Assembly: GCF_021390335.1 (NCBI RefSeq)
Contig: NZ_JAJUXK010000001.1
Span: 1,240,001 to 1,304,000, forward strand
DNA length: 64,000 nt
Direction: 5' to 3'
Source of the DNA: Dyadobacter sp. CY343
Lineage (GTDB): Bacteria; Bacteroidota; Bacteroidia; Cytophagales; Spirosomataceae
The translations under genes and the position numbers were made by a program. The notes under the pieces are model-generated. The model had not been told where the DNA came from and searched no databases. It saw only the letters and a list, made by a program, of their open reading frames with translations. Of the stretch, positions 43,218 to 53,207 are shown piece after piece; position 1 is the first letter of the stretch; each line of letters begins with the position of its first letter.

Positions 43218-44606
43218 ATGAGAAAGGCTTTGATGATGAAGTATCTGGGTCTGTTTTTCCTGTCGGCGCTGTTGATCGCCCAAGGCCACGCCCAAACTGC
43301 CAAACCTAATATCATCATCATCATGGCTGATGATCTGGATAGCAGGCAGTTAAGTTGTTATGGTGGTAAAAATCTCAAAACGACACACATCGATGCCCTG
43401 GCGAAGGAAGGCTTGAAGTTCACGAACCTGATCGCATCGGAAGCGATGTGTGTACCCACGCGGGCGTCTCTTTTTACAGGGTTGTACCCGGTGAAACATG
43501 GTTCTTTTCAAAATCACAAGCCCGTTTATGATCACCTGAAAAGCGTTGGGCATTACCTGGGAGACTTGGGTTACAGGGTGGGATTAACCGGCAAAGACCA
43601 CGTTACCAAGCCGAAAAGCGTATTTCCTTTCGATATCATAACCGGCTTCGAGCCGAATTGCGTCGCCCGGACGGACGAGTATCAATTGAGTGATATAAAA
43701 AAATACATTACCACTTCTGACAAACCGTATTGCCTTTTCATAATGAGCATTAACCCGCACACGCCCTGGACGGATGGGGATACTACGGAATTTAATGCAG
43801 CAAATTTGATCTTGCCAAAGGATTGGGTAGATACGCCGGTGACGCGCAGGCAGTATGTAAAGTACCTCGCAGAAATCAGGCGGCTCGACGATCAGGTGGG
43901 CGATATCAGGGGGCTGCTCAAAGAAACGGGTCAGGATCAGAATACGATCGTGATCTTTTTAGGAGAACAGGGCGCGCAAATTCCGGGGGCAAAATGGAAT
44001 TTATACGATTCCGGCCAGCGAAGCTCGATGATCGTGAAGTGGCCCGGCAAGGTTAAGGCAGCTACTGTAACGGCGGCGATAGCTCAATATGAGGACATTA
44101 CGCCGACGCTCGTTGATATTGCCGGCGGGAAAGTGATTTCAGAGCTGGATGGAAAAAGCTTTCTGCCTGTCGTTTTGGGAAAAAGTAGAGGTGACCGCAA
44201 ATACGCATTTGGCATTCATAACAACATTCCCGAAGGCGATCCTTACCCGATCCGCAGCATTCGCGATAACCGCTATAAGCTGATTCTGAACCTGACAGCG
44301 GAAAAACCTTATTATAACAAGTTTATGATGAACCGCGAGCGTCAGGACCGAAATACCGTTTGGTTTTCGTGGGTTGCCGAAGCAGAGACGAACCCAGCTG
44401 CAAAAAAGCTGACAGACCGTTTCGAAAATCGTCCGCCCATTGAATTTTTTGATACAGAAAAAGATCCGTTTGAACTCAATAACCTCGCCGCTGATCCGAC
44501 CTACCAGAAAAAGATCGCCGAGCTCAAAAACGAGCTGCAAAAATGGATGAAAGAGCAGGGAGACGCGGGCGCGGAGATTGACAAGGTTTATGCTAAAAAG
44601 CCTTGA
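43218..44606 (+). CDS. Secreted Cys-type sulfatase
   Basis: 462 residues with a signal peptide (to about GHAQ, residue 26). Metal ligands Asp38-Asp39 in MADDLDS, and the formylglycine motif C-V-P-T-R (Cys78) in EAMCVPTRASLFTGLYP, are present, so it is a Cys-type, anaerobic- or aerobic-maturation sulfatase; no maturase is encoded here. It contains INPHTPW and GAQIPGAKWN motifs typical of the family. Substrate could be a sulfated glycan; the heparinase-like lyase just beyond supports that but does not identify it. Confidence 0.92.
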   Translation: MRKALMMKYLGLFFLSALLIAQGHAQTAKPNIIIIMADDLDSRQLSCYGGKNLKTTHIDALAKEGLKFTNLIASEAMCVPTRASLFTGLYPVKHGSFQNHKPVYDHLKSVGHYLGDLGYRVGLTGKDHVTKPKSVFPFDIITGFEPNCVARTDEYQLSDIKKYITTSDKPYCLFIMSINPHTPWTDGDTTEFNAANLILPKDWVDTPVTRRQYVKYLAEIRRLDDQVGDIRGLLKETGQDQNTIVIFLGEQGAQIPGAKWNLYDSGQRSSMIVKWPGKVKAATVTAAIAQYEDITPTLVDIAGGKVISELDGKSFLPVVLGKSRGDRKYAFGIHNNIPEGDPYPIRSIRDNRYKLILNLTAEKPYYNKFMMNRERQDRNTVWFSWVAEAETNPAAKKLTDRFENRPPIEFFDTEKDPFELNNLAADPTYQKKIAELKNELQKWMKEQGDAGAEIDKVYAKKP

Positions 44607-44615
44607 ATTGACTTA

Positions 44616-45080
44616 CTACACCTTTTTTTGCTGTTCCAAATCCGCAATAGCCTTTTTAATTCGCTTATTTCTGGTCTCGTCGGTTTTAGCCTGTTCGATC
44701 GGGATTACGAAGCGTTTTTTGTTGCTGTTGGAAAGTGTTTGAAAAAATGCTTTTGCTGCCTGGTTTGCTTCCAATAACTGCTCGAAATCGGCTGGTAATG
44801 CAACCTCGCGAGGCTCAGTGTCAAGCTGCAAAGTCACTTCGATCGTTTCTCCGGCCTGCACTTTGGCTTTTTCGCGAACGTCGGCACTGACGGGCAGCAT
44901 AAACACACCGTCCATCACCGCAATCGTGCTCGGATAAGTATAATCGTTAATCATTACCTTCACCGGCGGTTTCTTGCCAACGCCAAGTTTCTCGACAATT
45001 TCATCAGGTACCTGCACTCCGGTTGCTGTTTTCTTGGCCAGCAAAAGGGTTGTTTTAAATGTCAGTTTTTCGGCGCTCAT
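44616..45080 (-). CDS. YdeI/OmdA-type protein with DUF1905 domain
   Basis: 154 residues: a DUF1905 beta-barrel domain (about 5-90, with VKVMINDYTYPSTIAVMDGV) and a C-terminal OmdA-like helical region rich in Lys (KAFFQTLSNSNKKRFVIPIE, then ETRNKRIKKAI). Members are linked to bacteriocin or antimicrobial-peptide tolerance in some species. It converges on the sulfatase (9-base gap). Confidence 0.82.
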   Translation of the reverse strand: MSAEKLTFKTTLLLAKKTATGVQVPDEIVEKLGVGKKPPVKVMINDYTYPSTIAVMDGVFMLPVSADVREKAKVQAGETIEVTLQLDTEPREVALPADFEQLLEANQAAKAFFQTLSNSNKKRFVIPIEQAKTDETRNKRIKKAIADLEQQKKV

Positions 45081-45201
45081 GATTTTCTTGTTTTTACAAA
45101 TATCGTTGGGCTCAAAGTTTTGTAACGGTGCTGTTTACGACATTATGAAGGTGTATTTGCGACGTTTTCTCGCGAGGTTGGCAGACAAAACGCGCTACCT
45201 A

Positions 45202-47124
45202 TTATTTCGTATCAAACACCATCAAATACTTCCCTTTCTGTTTCAACTGCTTGCTGGCCAGTACAATGCGCGTGACCGGCCGGCTGTCCCATTTGGTTTT
45301 GAAACTTTCATATTCCATTCCGTCCGTCGATGGTTTCTCTGTTGAAACAGTCCATGCTTTTGGGTCGTAAGAAAGTGTCAGGTTCGTGTCTGCCGCGCCT
45401 TTTAGTTTGACTTTGCCCGGCTCGGAAGTATCCACGTCGCAGACAGTCATAAATATCTGCTGCACAGATTCTGGCTGGGTTTTGAGGTTGTAATCGTCTG
45501 AAACCTCCACCTGATTTTTAACCCTGTTGAGCCGCACCAGCCGGTTCCAGGAAGTAATGCCAGCCTCGGGCGGATACGCGGCCGCAATGTCCATTTGCAG
45601 ACTTGCTTCCTTCGCATTCACAGTACTTTTGACCGATTTTGCTTCAAATTTCCGCCCCGCTTTTTGACCTATCCCATTCACAATCGGCAGATTATGGTAT
45701 TCTGATTGCGTAAACCACAGCTCGTAACGTTTGTTCGAAAATGTCCGTGCAGTATAATTTCCCCGGCCCGCATCCACGATCATCGGTTGACCTTTCACAT
45801 AAATAATAAAATCGCCCACATCGTTATGATTGTGACTTTCGGCATTGTGTCCGCCGTGGGTCGCCAGAAAAAGTCCGTTACCTGCGCGGGCCGTGAGCAC
45901 CTGAATATCGCTGATCCACGCATCATGAACTGGTTTTAAAGTAACCTTTTCAGTGCTCATTTTATTGATTGTCAGCAAATTTTCGATTTTTCTCGGGCGA
46001 TGGAATCCTTCTGGTGAAGTAGATACACCAGGAAAGTCCTGAAATGCCCACTGTCCCATTTCGACCAGCTTTTCGTCTTTTACAGCTTTTCCGAGCCGGT
46101 ACAGCAGCAGCCCATCGGGCCGAAGTTTGGGGTCGGCGTCGGCGAAATTCACAAAGTAGTGACCGTCAATATGCGTTTTGTAAACGTAGGAGGCCATTTT
46201 CTTGATGATATCCTCCTGGTAAATATCGATTTTCGCATTCGTAGCACCAGCAAGCAGTTCAAGACAATCGTACACACTCGCACCAGCCGCAAACCAGTAG
46301 CTCGGACCTTCGTCGCAGCCGCCGTCTACACCGAGGCTATTAATATACCGATCCAAACCGACCATGGAACCGCGGAGCATTTCGGCCCGCCGTTTTTCGT
46401 CTTTTTCAAGCAACAGGGTAGCCGCGATCCAGTTGGACATAATCCATGGATTCCAGTTGTTCACCTCCTTCGTTTTGCTCATCCACGCGAATTCGTCGCC
46501 GTAGGTCAGCATTGGAATGAATATCCTTTTATTCGTTTCAAAATAAATACGTTTTCTGATGAGCGGGTTGATCTTGTCCAGCTTCCCGCCCGTAAAATGG
46601 TCTGCGTATCCCAAAACCGCCGCTGTTTCTGCTGCAAATAGGTCGACGATCGGCTTCTCCGGATCCGGCAAACCGGCTTTCCCGATATGCGCCGGCACGC
46701 CCCAAAAACTCTCTTCACAAATTGACCAGACCCCATTCATGATCGCCTCGGTAAACCTGCCTTTGTTCTCCATACTCTCTGCGAGGATCAGTTTCATCAG
46801 CACATTTCTTTTATCAAAAGAAATAGCAGAATGCCGCAGTCGGTCGCCGGAGCGCACAAAATCGAGGGAGATACTGGCAGAAACGGGTTCGAATTTATAT
46901 TCAAGAAGCTTCTCTGCTTCGTTGATGATGCGCGTTAGTACCGAATCCGGAACCGCCGCTTTCCAGGCAGCCGGGTCGGTCGGGTAGGGTTTCCACTGGT
47001 CACGCGGCACGAGCATTTGCTGCACAAATTCAACTGAATAAGCCTTTTCCAGGATGTTGCGTGGGGTAACCTGCGCTGTGGCGCTCCATGCGCCCAGCAA
47101 GAGGAGGAACAGAATTTTCTTCAT
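45202..47124 (-). CDS. Heparinase II/III-family polysaccharide lyase
   Basis: About 640 residues from the ATG at 47124 (MKKILFLLLLGAWSATAQ, signal peptide). The helical toroid domain (about 30-330) and the C-terminal beta-sandwich lyase domain carry family hallmarks: WNPWIMSNWIAATLLLEKDE, a GCDEGPSYWFAAG motif and the HNHNDVGDFIIYVKG stretch with metal/catalytic histidines. It degrades uronic-acid polysaccharides by beta-elimination. Beside a sulfatase, a sulfated uronate-containing glycan is plausible. PL subfamily not determined. Confidence 0.88.
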   Translation of the reverse strand: MKKILFLLLLGAWSATAQVTPRNILEKAYSVEFVQQMLVPRDQWKPYPTDPAAWKAAVPDSVLTRIINEAEKLLEYKFEPVSASISLDFVRSGDRLRHSAISFDKRNVLMKLILAESMENKGRFTEAIMNGVWSICEESFWGVPAHIGKAGLPDPEKPIVDLFAAETAAVLGYADHFTGGKLDKINPLIRKRIYFETNKRIFIPMLTYGDEFAWMSKTKEVNNWNPWIMSNWIAATLLLEKDEKRRAEMLRGSMVGLDRYINSLGVDGGCDEGPSYWFAAGASVYDCLELLAGATNAKIDIYQEDIIKKMASYVYKTHIDGHYFVNFADADPKLRPDGLLLYRLGKAVKDEKLVEMGQWAFQDFPGVSTSPEGFHRPRKIENLLTINKMSTEKVTLKPVHDAWISDIQVLTARAGNGLFLATHGGHNAESHNHNDVGDFIIYVKGQPMIVDAGRGNYTARTFSNKRYELWFTQSEYHNLPIVNGIGQKAGRKFEAKSVKSTVNAKEASLQMDIAAAYPPEAGITSWNRLVRLNRVKNQVEVSDDYNLKTQPESVQQIFMTVCDVDTSEPGKVKLKGAADTNLTLSYDPKAWTVSTEKPSTDGMEYESFKTKWDSRPVTRIVLASKQLKQKGKYLMVFDTK

Positions 47125-47225
47125 ATTAAGAGTTTTAGGTTGGCGTCTGCACAAAGGCTTTCGGCAGACGCCCCTATAAGTCTTTTTCAGCGCCCGTTCT
47201 ACTCCCGGTTTGCGCCGCCGGCCGC

Positions 47226-48398
47226 CTAGTGCGCGTGACCTTCTTCCTCCGAGTTTTTGAGTTTTGAAAGCAATGCGTAGGCTCCATCAATCACGATCGC
47301 GGCCTTTTGCATGTCTCGATTTTCGGGTGCTGTGATCTGTGTAAAGCCGTTTTCCGAAATACCTTTTGTTACTTCCGTCATCTCAAAATGCGTCTTGTTA
47401 CCCTCTTTTTCTTTTTGGATAAAAACATAAGACTTACCTTCAAAATCGACGATTGCCTGATCGGGCAATGCGGGTAGCGGCCTGGCGCCAGTTTCAATCG
47501 TTGCTTTTACAAAATTTTGAGGTAAAAGGCCGGGATCATCTTTTTCAAGGTGACAATGCACGCGCACAGTGCGGTCTTCATTTATTTTCTGGTTGATCAG
47601 ATACACCTTGGCCAGATGCTCTTTTTGCGGATTGTTGCTGACCGTAAACCGCACTAGCTGGCCTAGTTTCAGTCTGGGAATATCCTGCTCAAAAACAGAC
47701 AGTTCCACGTGCAAATGGTCGGTATCGACGATCTCGAACATCACGTCGGTCGGGTTTACATACTTCCCTATATTCACGTTCACCGTCGTCACCGAGCCGC
47801 TGATCGGCGCGTAAATGGCCGCATGATTGGTGATCTTACCTTTTTCAAGCGCAGTCAGATCGATACCGGCTGTTTTCAATCGTTCGCGCAGACCAGCCAG
47901 TCTGGATTTCTGAATTTTTACTTCGGAAGCCGCCTGTTGCAGGATTTTTTGCGCATTGATATTCTCTTTACTTAACTCCGTCTGCCTCGCCAGATCCAGC
48001 TGTGCGTATTCCAGCTTGCTTTCCGTTTCAAGATAATCCTGTTGAATCTGAATAAAATCAGGATTTTCAATCGTCGCGATCAATTGTCCTTTTTTGACAT
48101 TCATACCCTGCAAAAGATCCGTTTTACGAACAAAACCACCCAGCGGAGCCGAGATACTGACCAGGTTCTGGGGTGGAATATCGATCACACCATTTGCACT
48201 GATCACATCGCTGAGACTGCGCATACTGACCGCGCCTGTCCGGATTTTAGCGCTTTCGTATTGCGCCTGCGTCAGTTCTACCACATTGGTTTCTTCTTCA
48301 TGGTGCTCGTGTTCAGCACTTTCGGGTTCTTTTTCTTCTTTTTTGGTACAAAAAGTTAGTGTTGCCAGCAGGCAGAAAAGCATTAATATATTTTTCAT
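47226..48398 (-). CDS. czcB: CzcB-type RND efflux periplasmic adaptor (lipoprotein)
   Basis: About 390 residues from the ATG at 48398. Lipobox ends LLATLTFC (Cys about 16), then an acidic/His stretch (EHEHHEEE) that may bind metal. It has lipoyl and hairpin domains (LSDVISANGVIDIPPQNLVS, LLQGMNVKKGQLIATIENPD) and a barrel domain (YAPISGSVTTVNVNIGKYVN). The C-terminus is His-rich. It is the adaptor of the CzcA-type pump upstream; the order pump then adaptor on the minus strand and the 20-base gap indicate one operon. Confidence 0.92.
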   Translation of the reverse strand: MKNILMLFCLLATLTFCTKKEEKEPESAEHEHHEEETNVVELTQAQYESAKIRTGAVSMRSLSDVISANGVIDIPPQNLVSISAPLGGFVRKTDLLQGMNVKKGQLIATIENPDFIQIQQDYLETESKLEYAQLDLARQTELSKENINAQKILQQAASEVKIQKSRLAGLRERLKTAGIDLTALEKGKITNHAAIYAPISGSVTTVNVNIGKYVNPTDVMFEIVDTDHLHVELSVFEQDIPRLKLGQLVRFTVSNNPQKEHLAKVYLINQKINEDRTVRVHCHLEKDDPGLLPQNFVKATIETGARPLPALPDQAIVDFEGKSYVFIQKEKEGNKTHFEMTEVTKGISENGFTQITAPENRDMQKAAIVIDGAYALLSKLKNSEEEGHAH

Positions 48399-48418
48399 AA
48401 AAAAGTCATTTAGCGGAT

Positions 48419-51400
48419 TCATTGTTTGTCGAGCAGGAACTCAATTTCGATCACGGACTGGTTCAGTGAGTTTATCAATTCCAGGTAGCTGGCCCTGATC
48501 TCAAATGCGCGCGAAAATGCCTGGGCATATTCCACATAACCGATTTCGCCGGCCTCGTAAGCTTTCGTCGCGCTGTTCTGGATTACAGCGGCAAGCGTCA
48601 GCGATTGCTGCTCATAGCGTTCCATGTTCTGTTGGTCAGTTGAATAGGAGTTAAATGCCTGCGCCAGCCTGCTTTCAAGCTGCAACCGGGCCACTTCCGC
48701 CTGGTTCCGTGCCAATTGTTCACTCAATGCGCCCGCCTTTATCTTCGCTTTGGAAGCTCTATTAAAAACCGGGATCGCAATACCGGCCTGAACACCCTGA
48801 AAGCGCCTTCCCGCTCCATAAAAAACGTCCCCGCCGCCTGTATTCTGAAAACCGATCAGCGATTGATTGAAATAGCCCAGTGAAAAATCGGGCAGCAAAT
48901 TGGCGCGCTGTAATGCAGTTGATTTGTTCTCAATAATGATCTGCTGTCGCAAAAGACGCAGGTAAGGCGAGTTGCCCAGCGCCGCGGTGTCGGGAGAAGT
49001 GATCGTCAGGCTGCGTTTCGTCAGCGTATCGTCTGTTGCTTCAATGGGCTGGGCGCTATTAAGTAATTGTTGCAATTCCCTTTGCAGGTTTCGCAGTTCA
49101 GCCTCGTTTTGCATAACACGCATTTGGATTTCACCCTCGCTGCTTTTAGCCACCGCCTGTTCTAGCTGATTAGCCTCGCCGCTCTTGAACCGGAGCGCCG
49201 CTGCCTGGGCAAAACGCTCAGCGCGCCGACTTTCCTGAACAAGCAATTGTTGATTACTTTTTGTGAATAACTGCTGGTAATACACACTTTTAATGCGCCG
49301 GATCAGCTCTGCTTTCGTAATTTCCTGCCGCACCTGCGCCCCGTCTACCTGCGCCGAAAGCAGCTCCCGTCGCCTTTTTGCCACGCCCGGCGCGGGTAGC
49401 GACTGGGAAAGGGCGAAGTGATTATCGAACTTCCTGCTATTGTACTGCCCGCCCATCCACGATACCTCCGTTTTAGCAATTTCGGTCGCAGTACTTTGCA
49501 AAGCTTTTTGATATTCAATTAAATAAGTACCCGAGCGGATCTCCGGATTTTGGGAAGTACCCAGCTGAATAGCGTCGGCGAGTGAAAGTATTTTGGTATT
49601 TGTAACCTTATCCTGAGCACTAGCCTGGGTAAATGATGCGCCCGTGATGATCAGTGCTAAAATCAATGCATTACCAGTCCATTTTTTACTGAATCGCGTT
49701 TCGATCAACCAATATAAAACGGGTAAAACCAGCAATGTCAGCAACGTTGCCGAAACCAGCCCGCCGATCACGACAGTAGCAAGCGGCCGCTGCACTTCCG
49801 CGCCGGAACTGCCCGATAATGCCATTGGTAAAAACCCAAGTGAAGCCACCAGCGCCGTCATCAAAACCGGCCGCAGCCGCGTTTCGGTACCTTGGAAAAT
49901 GATCGTTTTTAGGTCGGTAACCCCCTGTTTTCGAATAAAATTAAACTCCGCGATCAGTACGATTCCATTCAGAACCGCGACACCGAACAATGCGATAAAA
50001 CCAATCCCAGCTGAAATACTGAAAGGCATTCCGCGCAGCCAGAGCGCAAAAACGCCGCCAATTGCTGAAAGGGGAATCGCCGACAGGATCAGGAAACTTT
50101 GCCGTAATGAATGGAAACTAAAATACAATAGCGCGAAAATTAGCAAAAGCGCGATTGGTACTGCGATCGCCAGCCGCGTATTCGCCTCTTTCAGATTCTC
50201 AAATTGTCCGCCGTAAGTAATGTAATAGCCCGCAGGCAGTTTAACCTGTTCGTCAATTTTGGATTGCAGCTCGGTTACCAAACTTTCCACATCGCGGCCG
50301 CGCACATTGAATGCAACTATAATCCGCCGCTTCGCATCCTCGCGCTGGATCTGGTTTGCGCCGGTTACCATTGCGATTTCGGCGATCTGTCCGAGGGGCA
50401 CATGCTGCCCGTGGTTGGTTGTCACAAAAAGTCCCCGCACATTATCCAGCGTTTGCCTGCTCGCCTGATCGAGGCGCACCACCAGGTCAAACCGCTTCTC
50501 TCCCTCGTAAACCAAACCCGCGCTGCTGCCTGCAAATGCAGTATTAATGGTCCGGTTCGCGTCTTCAATGTCAATACCGAAAGTCGCCATTTTACTTCGA
50601 TCGAAGTTAACCACAATCTGCGGCAGGCCGCTCACTGCCTCCACATACAGATCTTCTGCGCCTTCAACGGTACCAGCCAGTTTGCCAATCTTCTTAGCCT
50701 GCTCGGCAAGTATATTCAGATCTTCCCCGAAAATCTTAATAGCAACATCCTGTTTGACACCGGATATCAGCTCATTAAAACGCATTTGAATAGGTTGCTG
50801 AAAACCGAACGTGACGCCTGCGATCGATTGGGAAAGGTATTCCTGCATTTTCTCCGCCAGCTCCACGCGACCTTTCGCCTGCGTCCATTCCGATTTTTCC
50901 TTTAAAATTACCATCACATCTGCCGCTTCCACGGGCATCGGATCAGTAGGGATTTCGGAAGAGCCGATTTTTCCTACTACTTCAATTACTTCATCGGGAA
51001 ATTGCTTTTTGAGCAGCCCGGCTGCTTTTTGGGTTGCTTCAACGGTTTCGGATAAAGAGCTGCCCGTCAACACGCGCATTTCAATAGCAAAATCGCCTTC
51101 GTCCAGCTGCGGGATAAATTCTCCTCCCATATTTAAAAATATGATCAGTCCGGCTGCAAAAAGCAAGATTGCACTAGCTACTACCACCAGTTTTTGACGC
51201 AATGCAAATGCAAGCGCGGGCAGGTACAGTCTGTGAAAAAAGGCGATGATCTTGTCGGAAATATTCGGCTTGTGCTCATTGAGTTTGCTCAAAAACAGCG
51301 CCGACGCCATTGGTACATAAGTAATGGATAAAATGAATGCACCGAGAATCGCAAAACCGACAGTCTGCGCCATCGGGCGGAACATTTTCCCTTCAATACC

Positions 51401-52801
51401 GACCAATGCAAGAATGGGGAGGTAAACGATCAGAATAATAATTTCACCAAAAGCGGCCGAATTGCGGATTTTGGAAGCTGATTCGTAAACCTCCGTGTCC
51501 ATTTCCTGCTGTGAAAGCCGGTGGGTAAATTTCCTGCCCGCTATGTGATGCAAAGTTGCTTCCACGATAATTACTGCCCCGTCGACGATCAGCCCGAAAT
51601 CAATCGCGCCGAGGCTCATCAGGTTGCCCGAAACGCCGAAGATATGCATCATCGTGACTGCAAAAAGCATCGATAGCGGGATTACAGAAGCTACGACCAG
51701 GCCCGCACGCAAATTTCCCAGCAACAAAATCAATACAAAAATAACAATCAGCGCGCCTTCGATCAGGTTGCGGGAAACGGTCGTAATTGCTTTGTCGACC
51801 AGTTTGGTCCGGTCCAGAAAAGGCTCGATCACCACACCTTCTGGCAGCGTTTTGCTGATCTGCGCGACCCGCTCCTTCACGTGGCCGATCACTTTGGAAG
51901 CATTGGCTCCTTTCAGCATCAATACAAGTCCGCCCACCACCTCGCCTTCATCATTACGCGTCATTGCGCCATATCTCACAGCGGACCCAAACTGCACTTT
52001 GGCAATATCTCTGATCAGTACCGGGAGTCCGTTTGCAGTTTCTTTCACCCGAATACTTTCAATATCCTTTATACTTCCTATTAAACCTTCGCTCCGGATC
52101 GAATAGGCATTCGGTTTTTTGTCAATGTAAGCGCCGCCGGTGTTCTGGTTGTTTTTTTCCAATGCAGAAAAAACCTCAGACATCGAAATCTGCGCACTTC
52201 TCAACTTAAATGGATCTATCGCAATCTCATATTGTTTCAAAAAGCCGCCAAAACTGCTCACATCGGCCACACCTTCTGTTCCAAGCAATTGCCTGCGCAC
52301 GATCCAGTCCTGAATACTGCGCAGTTCCATCGGCGGATATTTGTTCTCAAATCCCTTTTTAGTATGCAGCACATATTGGTAAATCTCGCCCAACCCCGTA
52401 GTCACAGGCGCCAGTTCGGGAGTGCCTATTCCCGCAGGAATATGCTGTGTCACACCTTGCAGCCGCTCCGAAACCTGCTGACGCGCCCAGTAAACGTCGA
52501 TTTGATCCTGAAAAACAATGGTAACAACCGACAATCCGAACCTGGAAATCGACCGGATTTCTTCGGTATAGGGAATTGTCGCCATCGCCGTCTCGACAGG
52601 GAAAGTGACCAGCCGCTCCACTTCCTGGGCCGCAAGCGACGGGCTGGTTGTAATGATCTGCACTTGGTTATTGGTAATATCCGGCACCGCATCAATCGGT
52701 AGTTGCGTAAAGGAATAAACTCCCCCGGCGATCAATGCGAGCGTAAACAAACCGATTATCAGCTTGTTATGTATTGAAAAATAAATGATTTTATCTAACA
52801 T
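48419..52801 (-). CDS. czcA: CzcA-type heavy-metal RND pump fused to a TolC-like domain
   Basis: 1460 residues. Residues 1 to about 1040 form the 12-helix RND pump: VERLVTFPVETAMATIPYTE in the porter domain and, in TM4, IDFGLIVDGAVIIVE, where the Asp, Asp and Glu match the proton-relay motif of divalent-cation (Zn/Co/Cd/Ni) HME pumps rather than the Cu/Ag CusA type. A hydrophobic stretch (ALILALIITGASFTQASAQ) then leads into a C-terminal TolC/OEP domain of about 400 residues (YLIEYQKALQSTATEIAKTE, YEAGEIGYVEYAQAFSRAFE). This inner-membrane pump/outer-membrane-channel fusion is common in Bacteroidota. Metal specificity is inferred. Confidence 0.94.
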   Translation of the reverse strand: MLDKIIYFSIHNKLIIGLFTLALIAGGVYSFTQLPIDAVPDITNNQVQIITTSPSLAAQEVERLVTFPVETAMATIPYTEEIRSISRFGLSVVTIVFQDQIDVYWARQQVSERLQGVTQHIPAGIGTPELAPVTTGLGEIYQYVLHTKKGFENKYPPMELRSIQDWIVRRQLLGTEGVADVSSFGGFLKQYEIAIDPFKLRSAQISMSEVFSALEKNNQNTGGAYIDKKPNAYSIRSEGLIGSIKDIESIRVKETANGLPVLIRDIAKVQFGSAVRYGAMTRNDEGEVVGGLVLMLKGANASKVIGHVKERVAQISKTLPEGVVIEPFLDRTKLVDKAITTVSRNLIEGALIVIFVLILLLGNLRAGLVVASVIPLSMLFAVTMMHIFGVSGNLMSLGAIDFGLIVDGAVIIVEATLHHIAGRKFTHRLSQQEMDTEVYESASKIRNSAAFGEIIILIVYLPILALVGIEGKMFRPMAQTVGFAILGAFILSITYVPMASALFLSKLNEHKPNISDKIIAFFHRLYLPALAFALRQKLVVVASAILLFAAGLIIFLNMGGEFIPQLDEGDFAIEMRVLTGSSLSETVEATQKAAGLLKKQFPDEVIEVVGKIGSSEIPTDPMPVEAADVMVILKEKSEWTQAKGRVELAEKMQEYLSQSIAGVTFGFQQPIQMRFNELISGVKQDVAIKIFGEDLNILAEQAKKIGKLAGTVEGAEDLYVEAVSGLPQIVVNFDRSKMATFGIDIEDANRTINTAFAGSSAGLVYEGEKRFDLVVRLDQASRQTLDNVRGLFVTTNHGQHVPLGQIAEIAMVTGANQIQREDAKRRIIVAFNVRGRDVESLVTELQSKIDEQVKLPAGYYITYGGQFENLKEANTRLAIAVPIALLLIFALLYFSFHSLRQSFLILSAIPLSAIGGVFALWLRGMPFSISAGIGFIALFGVAVLNGIVLIAEFNFIRKQGVTDLKTIIFQGTETRLRPVLMTALVASLGFLPMALSGSSGAEVQRPLATVVIGGLVSATLLTLLVLPVLYWLIETRFSKKWTGNALILALIITGASFTQASAQDKVTNTKILSLADAIQLGTSQNPEIRSGTYLIEYQKALQSTATEIAKTEVSWMGGQYNSRKFDNHFALSQSLPAPGVAKRRRELLSAQVDGAQVRQEITKAELIRRIKSVYYQQLFTKSNQQLLVQESRRAERFAQAAALRFKSGEANQLEQAVAKSSEGEIQMRVMQNEAELRNLQRELQQLLNSAQPIEATDDTLTKRSLTITSPDTAALGNSPYLRLLRQQIIIENKSTALQRANLLPDFSLGYFNQSLIGFQNTGGGDVFYGAGRRFQGVQAGIAIPVFNRASKAKIKAGALSEQLARNQAEVARLQLESRLAQAFNSYSTDQQNMERYEQQSLTLAAVIQNSATKAYEAGEIGYVEYAQAFSRAFEIRASYLELINSLNQSVIEIEFLLDKQ

Positions 52802-52880
52802 CTGCGTGTAGATTGCGTGTAAAATATGTTACAGCCGGCGAGAATTCCGGCAGTCAACAAACCCAAAAAAAGAGGATACA

Positions 52881-53201
52881 CTATGCCCTGGGCGGTTGCC
52901 AGATCGCACTCAGATTTTCGCCTATACCCGGTGCCAGGTACGCGTAAGATCTGTCGTTAAAAAAAGGAGAAGAAGCAGCTTCGGGCAGCGAGGCCGGTAC
53001 CTGCTGTAATGTAATGCCCGCACAGCAAGCGCAAATGCAGAATGGGGAACACAAATCAACAACTTCCTGGCCGTCGTCGTGCGTATTGCTGCTGACCGTT
53101 ACAGACTGATTTTCATGAAGCGCCGCAATAGCCTCGTCCTGGCAGGGAATGCAGGAAAGCAGAACCGTGTAAAGTGCTAATATGTAATGCGCTAGCTTCA
53201 T
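52881..53201 (-). CDS. DUF6660-type Cys-rich metal-operon protein
   Basis: 106 residues from the ATG at 53201; the in-frame TTG three codons upstream is less likely. It has an N-terminal hydrophobic segment with a lipobox-like or periplasmic start (HYILALYTVLLSCIPCQDEA) and a Cys-rich CSPFCICACCAG motif near the middle. Such small proteins precede CzcA/CusA operons in related genomes and are thought to bind metal or copper. It is the first gene of the efflux operon. Confidence 0.75.
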   Translation of the reverse strand: MKLAHYILALYTVLLSCIPCQDEAIAALHENQSVTVSSNTHDDGQEVVDLCSPFCICACCAGITLQQVPASLPEAASSPFFNDRSYAYLAPGIGENLSAIWQPPRA

Positions 53202-53207
53202 GTGGCG

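Noticed and set aside
50204-50905. 233-codon frame on the plus strand inside the CzcA gene, plus similar antisense frames
   Set aside because: Antisense shadow of a strongly coding gene; no independent similarity.
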